Positions 6,601 through 11,546 of a DNA stretch of 11,546 nucleotides are shown piece after piece. Positions within the stretch are counted from its first letter, which is position 1. Every line of letters starts with the position of its first letter. A program made the translations under genes and the position numbers. The DNA comes from Phoronis pallida (lineage: Eukaryota > Phoronida > Phoronidae): contig JAOXYC010205239.1 in NCBI GenBank assembly GCA_028565715.1, positions 1 to 11,546 on the forward strand, given 5' to 3'. Below the pieces are notes generated by a model that did not search any database, had not been told where the DNA came from, and was given only the letters and a program-made list of their open reading frames with translations.

Positions 6601-8879
6601 TTTTATTTACCAACATTTGGTTTACACAGCGTGACTTTGTTCTCTGTAAATATTAGAGAAACGAGAAACGAACCTGAAACCTACAATGTAAGTCGGAGGA
6701 GTCGTGTACTTTAACTGTGTAAGAACAATTAATTCAAACCTTCGAACAGATACTCCCCTTGTAGATTGTCCGGGAGTGTTATCTTACTAATACTAAATAT
6801 CTGATGACCTTGAGTCGAATTACAATTGCCATAAGGCAACTATGTGACCGTTCTAAAAGTACTCTCCTAAGGGTTCACAATAACTTTGTTTTACATTTTT
6901 TAACATAAAGTCAAGTCCTTTAAATTTTAAACCTGGCCCAATTTCAGCTGCAAAATATTCCTGGATGGTGCGCTCTTTAAATGATAGAAAGGTGCTTTAA
7001 AAAAACGAATCAATTGACAATTAACACAATCATGGGTATCAAGCAGAAGTCATCAGATTTATGGAAAAACTATAGAATTTGAGTGAAACATGCAATTAGG
7101 TTAAGATGACTTTTGATTCGCATGTTTCACTCGGCGCTGCCTATATATCAAGGAAACTAAACCGGCTTATATTGTCTGATAAAATGCGTCATGCAACTTT
7201 GCAACATTACCAATCATGAATTATTATTTAATTAAACTATAACCGGAGACGTCACTCGTTGTATCTACTCATGATGAATATCCTAAGGCTAAACCTCTCA
7301 ATTCTCAAATAACCAAAGTTCGGGGTTGTTTCACGACTAATGTTTTTTTATAATGTTCACTCAGTTGTTCAATGAGAGAGAAGGTATTTTTATAATGAGA
7401 ATCAAGTTTAACCATCAATAGCACGTAGTCGAATGCAAAGACTCAGAGTATGAATTCAATCCGATAAATTCAATGCCTGACCTGATTGCATCGTCTTCTT
7501 GAAAAAGTCTAAGTGAGGTTTGGGTTCTGACTAAGTTGGTTACGAAAAAGGACAATTGTATTGAATAACATATCGGTGCCGCAGTATTCTGAGGTACACT
7601 GTACTACAGATGAGGCAACGCACCCAGTAACCTGAACTCAACATTAATTTCCGCGCCTATGAAATATTAATAAATTATTTGTTTGTTTCGGAAGGTGTTA
7701 ATAGACTGCGGTGGTACTCGTTGATTACTGGTTGATGAAGACGCAATGTCCTTTTATTGACCCACGCGTGCCATGAAAAATATGCCAAAGTACCTTTTGA
7801 GGATATCTTTTTTGAACCTTTTTAGAGAAATAACATAATGTTTCCAAGCATGTCACTATATTGTTTGAAAACAACCGGTAGCCCAATATCCTGCAAGTTT
7901 GAGTAATTTGCGGCAGACGGACTGACGTTACATTACTATTCTAACTGTCCGGTGTTTCTTAAAAAAGTTTTTCATACTAACCAAATTCAGTAAAAGATAT
8001 GAGCCAGACATATTCTATATTCTTGCAATAATATAATTAATATAAGACTTAAATATAAACCAATAAGAACAAATACAATTGAACTGACGATCAAAATAAA
8101 AAACACTAATTATATGCAACGGCAGCATCAGAACATTGTTAATTATGATAATGTTAATAGTACTCGTTGTATCAGGTCATTGATGAAGCATTCTCAGGGT
8201 CAATCAATTCGATATAGCGCGGCACCCGAGTTTAGCACTGATACAATAATCAAGGTATAGCGTGGTATAGTAATTGACTAATTGTAGTAAAATCAAGTAT
8301 GTCATGCAGGCATTAATATGCGGGATTAACTACTCATTGCCAACGATATAGTACGACCTAAAAAAGGACAAGGGATATATGTTGTTTCTCTATATAGCCT
8401 ATGCTATGATTGTCCTTATCGGTAATGAGGTTACGATTTATTGTTTGCATGTTGTGAAGCATTTGACACCCTCACCTGGACTTCCGTTCGAGTAGCATCG
8501 GATTTTCACATGGCCCGATAGACCCTACACCGAGTTTGTTTTTCAATGACTATGAATATATATGGAAAAATCTTTCTATGTATATTCGATTTTGTAAATG
8601 TAAAAAAAAAAAACATAGCATAGGTAACGAAACAAAACTGCATATGCAACCTCATTGTTATGTAGATTCACTAGATTGAAATGAGTGAATTCACATAATA
8701 TACGGATAAGTCACTAAAAAATAGCATGTCTTAAATTCTACTAAACGATATAGGGTAGTATACTTTATACTTACCATACTATATATCCCACTGAATACGA
8801 TGGTTTCTTTGCGGTTTTGGATGAAGCGGAGACAATAACATCTCATACGGTGCCGTACCCGCCACTCTGAGTCAGACAT
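478..8879 (-). CDS. Four-span LAPTM/Mtp-like membrane protein with C-terminal PPxY motifs, 7 coding exons, 236 aa
   Basis: Join on the minus strand: 8879-8775, 5639-5567, 4154-4054, 3601-3494, 2984-2925, 1283-1194, 651-478. The total is 711 nt, 236 residues plus TGA. Every junction is GT-AG; intron phases are 0,1,0,0,0,0 and no stop interrupts the frame. Predicted membrane segments lie at about residues 26-47, 74-92, 98-118 and 137-158. N68-I-T is a glycosylation sequon in the first, presumably luminal, loop. The segment before TM1 is basic and cysteine-containing, and the 78-residue tail has PPPY at 212-215 and 219-222. In LAPTM4/LAPTM5 proteins (roughly 225-260 aa) such motifs recruit WW-domain Nedd4 ligases and guide endosome/lysosome sorting. 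I infer a similar late-endosomal or lysosomal adaptor role. An in-frame TGA at 8903-8901 supports the ATG. Exon structure is near certain; the exact family is less sure, and an invertebrate DUF4728-type four-span protein is the main alternative. Confidence 0.87.
652..1193 (-). other. Intron 6 (542 bp)
   Basis: GTAAGT...TTTTTTCAG between exons 6 and 7. It carries TAGGCCTA at 859-866. I see no gene, transposon end or strong hairpin here. Confidence 0.8.
1194..1283 (-). CDS. LAPTM-like gene, coding exon 6 (residues 150-179)
   Basis: The acceptor is TTCTTGTTTTTAG and the donor CAT|GTAAGT, phase 0 at both ends. It finishes TM4 (VICFGLVII) and encodes a charged membrane-proximal stretch (FKDDRLKKR) that should face the cytosol. 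Confidence 0.87.
1519..1766. mobile_element. TA-flanked MITE with ~42-bp terminal inverted repeats
   Basis: The element spans 1521-1764, with TA at 1519-1520 and 1765-1766. The left end GGAATTACCTCCCGTGT, then AACATTCT, then TTTAATTG, is matched in inverted form at about 1723-1764 with few mismatches. A 244-bp length, no coding capacity and a TA target site fit a Tc1/mariner-type MITE. A diverged relative lies at 5223-5310. Confidence 0.8.
1908..2691. mobile_element. TTAA-flanked MITE, split by a later foldback insertion
   Basis: TTAA at 1908-1911 and 2688-2691 flanks perfect ends AGATACTGTCTCCTCG. The inverted similarity continues through AAAATTCAAATCAA at about 1937-1961 and 2640-2665, with a small indel. 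The left part also has its own hairpin, 1970-1986 with 2037-2053 (one mismatch). Without the 2083-2619 insertion the element is about 250 bp. A TTAA target fits piggyBac- or Kolobok-derived MITEs; the ends do not start CCC as classic piggyBac ends do, so the superfamily is open. Confidence 0.8.
2083..2619. mobile_element. Large foldback element (arms ~235 bp) with hammerhead-like motifs, possibly Penelope-related
   Basis: The arms are 2122-2358 and 2371-2606 with a 12-nt spacer; pairing is high throughout with scattered mismatches and indels. A 13-bp direct repeat TTAATTATATTCA flanks it at 2083-2095 and 2607-2619. The right repeat abuts the arm, while the left is separated by 26 unpaired bases. 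Each arm carries CTGATGA, a 5-bp stem and CGAAAC (plus strand 2527-2555; minus strand 2202-2174). That motif pair and the uneven end resemble Penelope-like elements, so I infer two inverted terminal copies from one insertion. A DNA-transposon foldback is the alternative. Confidence 0.7.
2925..2984 (-). CDS. LAPTM-like gene, coding exon 5 (residues 130-149), 60-nt exon
   Basis: A 20-codon exon with acceptor ATTTTCTTTCAG and donor CAT|GTAAGT, both ends phase 0. It encodes LLGAWEISFYVIF and on to RFFIH, the start of TM4. An arginine (R145) lies within the predicted membrane segment, which is unusual. The exon could be skipped without a frameshift, which would break TM4. Confidence 0.86.
2985..3493 (-). 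other. Intron 4 (509 bp)
   Basis: GTAAGG...TTTCTTTCAG between exons 4 and 5. It contains the small inverted-repeat insertion described for 3185-3342; the rest is AT-rich without visible features. Confidence 0.8.
3185..3342. repeat. Small insertion: 21-bp perfect inverted repeat between 13-bp direct repeats
   Basis: The sequence at 3235-3255 is the exact reverse complement of 3310-3330 (core GATAATTTTATC). A 13-bp direct repeat TAGACAGACTTCA lies at 3185-3197 and 3330-3342. The right copy abuts the inverted repeat, sharing one base; the left copy is followed by 37 unpaired bases. This asymmetric layout is like that of the foldback at 2083-2619. No coding capacity is seen. Confidence 0.7.
3494..3601 (-). 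CDS. LAPTM-like gene, coding exon 4 (residues 94-129)
   Basis: The acceptor is TCTATTTTCAG and the donor GATATG|GTAAGG. It starts NNRFCLLPWLLF: a short polar turn and then TM3 through GLI118, followed by the second luminal loop. The LLPW-type start of TM3 recalls LAPTM and DUF4728 proteins. The open frame runs past both ends, but the splice signals set the coding limits. Confidence 0.9.
3602..4053 (-). other. Intron 3 (452 bp)
   Basis: GTAATT...TATTTTCAG between exons 3 and 4. I see no gene, repeat or strong secondary structure in it; the 78-codon minus-strand open frame in this interval has no supporting splice or family signal. Confidence 0.75.
4054..4154 (-). CDS. LAPTM-like gene, coding exon 3 (residues 61-93)
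   Basis: The acceptor is TTTTCTTCCAG and the donor AAAG|GTAATT. It encodes the rest of the first loop with the sequon N68-I-T70, then TM2 (YGVLSLCAVLLICGG). A luminal glycosylated loop between TM1 and TM2 fits the LAPTM topology. It joins exon 4 in phase 0. Confidence 0.9.
4294..5028. mobile_element. TTAA-flanked non-autonomous element, 727 bp, ~45-bp TIRs
   Basis: TTAA at 4294-4297 and 5025-5028. The terminal inverted repeats are 4298-4342 and about 4980-5024, sharing GTACATCG, ACTTACGAATGT and AATTAT with a few differences. The interior has no long open frame, so this is a deletion derivative or MITE. A TTAA target again suggests a piggyBac- or Kolobok-type transposase supplied from elsewhere. 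The ends differ from those of the intron 5 TTAA element, so it is a separate family. Confidence 0.75.
4714..4824. mobile_element. Candidate small TTAA-flanked element nested in the 727-bp element
   Basis: TTAA at 4714-4717 and 4821-4824 encloses 103 bp whose ends are TGCCA...TGGCA. It includes a hairpin, GTTATTCG (4736-4743) pairing with CGAATAAC (4754-4761) around a GC-rich 10-nt loop. Terminal complementarity is short, so this may be an internal palindrome of the larger element and not a separate insertion. Confidence 0.45.
5223..5310. mobile_element. Decayed partial copy of the 1521-1764 MITE family
   Basis: The sequence matches the left half of the intron 5 MITE: GGAATTAC, then CCAACATTCT, then TTTTAATTG, AGATGGCA and GAACATTCCAA at corresponding spacings. 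I do not find the opposite terminal repeat or clear TA flanks, so it looks truncated. Confidence 0.65.
5567..5639 (-). CDS. LAPTM-like gene, coding exon 2 (residues 36-59 plus one base)
   Basis: The acceptor is TTCTCTTTTCAG and the donor GCAG|GTAAAC. The 73-nt exon completes TM1 (VVSLVCIIFLTF) and opens the first luminal loop. It ends in phase 1: its last G joins AT of exon 3 to give Asp60. The frame is open only when joined to exons 1 and 3 in this way. Confidence 0.88.
5969..6223 (+). other. Unassigned 84-codon open frame inside intron 1
   Basis: It runs from an ATG to TGA and starts with a lysine- and asparagine-rich stretch (MKKNKNTEKPQTEKNG), then a mixed segment with FGYTYFCPLY and ITSDGSVSV. 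The composition is more protein-like than most open frames here. I recognise no family and see no promoter, splice sites or poly(A) signal. A 65-codon frame overlaps its end at 6220-6417. It could be chance in AT-rich DNA or a decayed remnant. Confidence 0.15.
7081..7132. repeat. Perfect 13-bp inverted repeat, 26-nt loop
   Basis: GAGTGAAACATGC (7081-7093) is matched exactly by GCATGTTTCACTC (7120-7132). No target-site duplication is evident, so it may be a tiny MITE remnant or a chance hairpin. Confidence 0.6.
8775..8879 (-). CDS. LAPTM-like gene, coding exon 1 (residues 1-35)
   Basis: The exon starts MSDSEWRVRHRMRCYC and ends GIYSM at donor ATG|GTAAGT, phase 0. It encodes the basic, cysteine-bearing cytoplasmic N-terminus and the first part of TM1. 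The ATG has a G at -3 and an in-frame TGA 24 nt upstream (8903-8901), so the coding frame cannot extend further without an upstream splice. A 5' UTR exon may exist but I cannot place one. Confidence 0.88.
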
Positions 8880-9554
8880 ATCGCTCTGACTTTCGGTAAA
8901 TCAATTTGCAAATATAAGAAAATCTACTCAGAGTCTCAATGCAAATAATCTGAACACGTTGATTTTGACCACTGCACGTTCAGTTATTTAGACGGTGAGC
9001 CAGGTGTTCGTGCATGCAAAATATTGCTACTAAATCTCACACATGTGATAGTATAGTATAAAGCGCAACTGTTACAATTCATTGATCTTACAGTCAGGTG
9101 GTACGGTTCCCGAATTCCCTCGAGTATCGGAGGGAAAGAGATAATGTTTCAAAGCACAGGTTACAACTGTATTTATATTATGGCATTTTTGATTAGACCC
9201 GCGTGTGATGTTTTTTTGTGATTAGTACCGATGCGCATGCGTGCTAACTCCGAGTTATGAGTCATGACCGTATAAGTAACCGTAACTGTAGGCAAATAAA
9301 CAATGCGAACAGCGTAAACATAAAATAAATACATGTAGGCCTAGATTGACAAGGAAACGGTGTCTTTTTAGCGAATAGTGCAGCGAAAACTAATATTGCT
9401 CGACTTTGTTCAGTGTTCTGGGTCAATTTCGTGACTATCAGTAATTTGGGCGTTTTCGATGGGCCCGGTCACATTCACCCAAAATCGGATTTGTCTAAAA
9501 CTCATTAAAATCAACATAAAAAACTATTGAAATACAAAATCAAAAAGACAGACT
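8880..9554 (-). promoter_or_regulatory. 5' flank of the LAPTM-like gene; 5' UTR and promoter probably here but not resolved
   Basis: The region upstream of the ATG on the minus strand. An in-frame stop at 8903-8901 marks the 5' UTR. TATAAAT on the minus strand at 9177-9171, about 300 bp upstream, is a weak TATA candidate in AT-rich DNA. TAGGCCTA occurs at 9336-9343. I cannot assign a transcription start. Confidence 0.25.
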
Positions 9555-9749
9555 GAAAATTCGGAATGAACTTGGAATCGAACCCAGGTCTCCCTGATTG
9601 CCGGTCAGATGCTCTACAAAACTCAGCTTATCCAGCCAATGCCATTTTCTGTGTAAATAACGCATAATAGCGCAATAGCCAGCATACATAAATTGTATGC
9701 TTTTACGGGCAGTTTTTTGATCAATTTTAAAAACAGGAAAATTCGGAAT
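9555..9749 (-). mobile_element. tRNA-derived retroposon (SINE-like) between 13-bp direct repeats
   Basis: Direct repeats GAAAATTCGGAAT at 9555-9567 and 9737-9749 enclose 169 bp. On the minus strand 9637-9568 resembles a tRNA: a D-arm/A-box region (AAGCTGAGTTTTGTAGAGC), an anticodon arm with loop CCGGCAA and a perfect B box GGTTCGATTCC (9584-9574). The acceptor ends do not pair and position 33 is C, not T, so it is not a working tRNA gene. The tRNA-like part is at the downstream end in its own orientation, with about 100 bp before it, unlike standard SINEs with a 5' tRNA head. Confidence 0.65.
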
Positions 9750-10106
9750 CCGATCGGAAATTGAAACAACACCTATTTGCATGAATGAATTAAATATACA
9801 TTTATTTCACTTAAGGATACGTGGGAGGTTAATTTTCAAAAAGTTTTTTTTTACAAAAACCACAGGGTGTTTTCCTATTTTATAACAATCCTACAAATGT
9901 TTTAAAATGTTTTCGTTGTATATTTGGGGTAATTCCATCAAATAGTATATTTTTAAAAAATCAAATATCTTCAGAAATATGACCATTTTTGGAGAAATTC
10001 TGATTTTTTGGAATTTTAGAATTTGGAACCTCGATTCTCAAAAATGGCTCAAAATATTCCATTAACATTTTAGAGCATACTCTTATGCCATGGAACTAGC
10101 AAATGG
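9750..10106. other. AT-rich non-coding stretch, probably repeat-derived
   Basis: It is rich in A and T runs, with short recurring words such as AAAATGG and TTTTTGGA. I see no coding frame or clear element end; it leads into the palindrome cluster and may belong to the same repeat. Confidence 0.4.
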
Positions 10107-10251
10107 TGTCTCAGTTTTGTAAAATATTGCATGGTGTACGAGATAAAGTCTCAAAAATCAAGACTCTCAATATTTTTGATTTTTGGTCAAAAAAATGATT
10201 TTTGCGATCCCATATCTCACACACCAGGCAAAATTTTACTAAACTGAGACA
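10107..10251. repeat. Inverted repeat with 39-bp arms
   Basis: The arms 10107-10145 and 10213-10251 match at about 34 of 39 positions, with the outer ends TGTCTCAGTTT and AAACTGAGACA most conserved. The 67-nt spacer contains a further small palindrome (AAAAATCA with TGATTTTT). This looks like a MITE or foldback unit. Confidence 0.75.
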
Positions 10252-10320
10252 TATATAAGCACTGGGCAATTATGAATCTGTTCAAGCAACTAATCTGGTC
10301 ACATCACGTGACCTAATTTC

Positions 10321-10377
10321 CTCAACTGAAAAACATGTTTTTGAAAAATGTTTTCAAAAACATTTTCCTCAGTTGAG
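10321..10377. repeat. Near-perfect hairpin, 27-bp arms, 3-nt loop
   Basis: 10321-10347 pairs with 10351-10377 at 24 of 27 positions around ATG. The ends CTCAACTGA and TCAGTTGAG are exact. The very short loop would allow cruciform or strong RNA hairpin formation. Confidence 0.85.
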
Positions 10378-10414
10378 TCATTTTTGCCACCAATTTTTCA
10401 AAAATATTGCTGCA

Positions 10415-10478
10415 TGACACCGAAACCGGTCATGAAAAATTGCAAATCTTGATTTTGCAATATGACCGATTCGTGGCA
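10415..10478. repeat. Imperfect hairpin, ~30-bp arms
   Basis: 10415-10449 (with ACCGGTCAT and TTGCAAATC) pairs with 10451-10478 (GATTTTGCAA, then ATGACCGAT), with small gaps. It is the third palindrome within 370 bp. Confidence 0.65.
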
Positions 10479-10485
10479 TTTGTCA

Positions 10486-11546
10486 AAACCGTTCCAATGA
10501 GTTTGTAAGGTAATTAATAACTTGTCATTTTTAAATGCAAGCACTGTTTATTGCAACTATTTGAATCTTACACACCATGTATAATGATAAGTTTATAACA
10601 TTATGTGAAGACTGAACTACACTATTCTTATATGAAAGTGTTGGAGTAGGGCCGCGTGTTTGAGAAATTCGATTAAACGGTAAAGTCCATATAATGCCAT
10701 AATCTGATAATAATTGATAAATTTTAGAAATACTTATAGTAATCGTGAAATTGGAACATCGCAAGAGTCGGGAATTTCAAACATTGCACATAATTTTAGA
10801 ATACAGAATGATAAAATATTTCCACCGAAAGCGATTTGCCAGTCAGTAAATCGTGATGTTAGGTTATGATCGAACCAAATATCAATAACTTGGTTTTGTG
10901 TCAAAAACAATAGTCACCTATGATATTGACATCCCGGGGGATGCATGTGTAGTTATAGAATGAGGAAATGGTGACGAGGAAATGAAAAGTAGGATTTATG
11001 CCAATTTTTGAAGCTTAATTGTGATTGGGTCAAATATTACAAAGCAGAATCACGCGAGGGTCGATCTGCTATTGTCTGGTTGTATTTATCTGGAAAAATT
11101 TCTAGCGCCAAATCACGATTTAAGCATTATTGTTGGTAGCGTTGTCAACAAAAAACAACAGTACCCCTGACAAGGAAACGCTTAGACCCTAGGGGTTAAA
11201 AATATCTTAACAAACATACTCCTACGAAAGGAACAAAGAACTTGGGGCAGAATGTTTTTTTTTCAGTACCTAAAAAAGTACAATATGGAAACACAAACGC
11301 GGCAGTACAAAAGGGTATATTTTTAGAAGTTATAATCGTCGTCGTGTTGTTTTCTATAGATTGTTGAATAGGGAGGCATTGCTATTACAGATTGTATTTA
11401 GATGCGTTAAAACGGAATAAAATCCAGCACTTTATTTCCGGTAAAAATGATTAAAACAGTTGTAAAAAAACTAGCTTTCGGACTGAATAAAATGACGTCC
11501 TTTCTCAAGTGAATAATGATAACGAATGAAAAATGGCTAACTGTAA
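10486..11546. other. Distal upstream region, no feature recognised
   Basis: It is AT-rich with only short, unsupported open frames on both strands. I find no exon with paired splice signals, no RNA gene and no transposon ends. It could be intergenic or an intron of an upstream neighbour. Confidence 0.5.

Larger units (their letters stand above)
5640..8774 (-). other. Intron 1 (3135 bp), mostly featureless
   Basis: GTAAGT...TCTCTTTTCAG between exons 1 and 2. It separates the N-terminal exon from the rest, as is usual for a long, possibly regulatory, first intron. Apart from the hairpin at 7081-7132 and the 84-codon plus-strand frame at 5969-6223, I see no gene, transposon ends or RNA gene. 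A 12-A run lies near 8603. Confidence 0.75.

Noticed and set aside
7257-8205. Recurring ACTCGTTGTATC followed by GATGAA-like words as a dispersed repeat
   Set aside because: The similarity is short and breaks down outside one or two words; not distinguishable from chance by eye.
8399-8656. Matching words CCTATGCTATG / CATAGCATAGG and AATGAGGTT / AACCTCATT as a transposon TIR
   Set aside because: The pairs occur in the order A-B...A'-B', not nested, so they do not form terminal inverted repeats.
9568-9637. Functional tRNA gene (GGC anticodon)
   Set aside because: The A box is degenerate, position 33 is not T, the T stem has a mismatch and the acceptor stem does not pair.
9540-9782. 80-codon minus-strand open frame
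   Set aside because: It coincides with the tRNA-derived retroposon and its flanking repeats; the peptide is a by-product of that sequence.
10531-10764. 77-codon minus-strand open frame as an upstream gene
   Set aside because: No recognisable domain, no splice sites in a consistent frame and AT-driven composition.

Overview
The window looks like animal nuclear DNA, most likely from a marine invertebrate. It is AT-rich and gene-sparse. It has GT-AG introns with pyrimidine-rich acceptors, and many short non-autonomous transposons. The palindrome TAGGCCTA occurs three times; from memory it is common in several marine deuterostome genomes, but I would not name a species from it.

One gene can be supported. 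It lies on the minus strand and I rebuilt it by hand from splice sites and reading frame: seven coding exons between 8879 (ATG) and 478 (TGA), all joining in frame, giving 236 residues. The product has four predicted membrane segments, an N-glycosylation sequon in the first loop, and a cytoplasmic tail with two PPxY motifs. This is the layout of the lysosomal four-span LAPTM/Mtp group, whose PY motifs bind WW domains of Nedd4-type ubiquitin ligases. The family call rests on architecture and general likeness, not on an alignment.

Region by region: 1-477 is the 3' flank, with a possible ATTAAA poly(A) signal and a 71-bp tandem duplication. Introns 6 to 1 run from 652 to 8774 and carry most of the mobile DNA. 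Intron 5 holds a TA-flanked MITE (1521-1764) and a TTAA-flanked element (1908-2691) that was interrupted by a large foldback (2083-2619). Intron 4 holds a 21-bp perfect inverted repeat beside a 13-bp direct repeat. Intron 2 holds a 727-bp TTAA-flanked element (4298-5024) with a smaller TTAA-flanked element inside it, plus a decayed relative of the intron 5 MITE. Intron 1 is over 3 kb, with one small hairpin and an unexplained 84-codon open frame. From 8880 to the end is 5' flank, with a tRNA-derived retroposon between 13-bp direct repeats and a cluster of palindromes at 10.1-10.5 kb.

The most interesting signal is the intron 5 foldback. Its two ~235-bp arms each carry a hammerhead-like core (CTGATGA, short stem, CGAAAC), and it sits asymmetrically between 13-bp direct repeats. 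This resembles Penelope-like retroelement termini. Two other insertions in the window are also flanked by 13-bp direct repeats.
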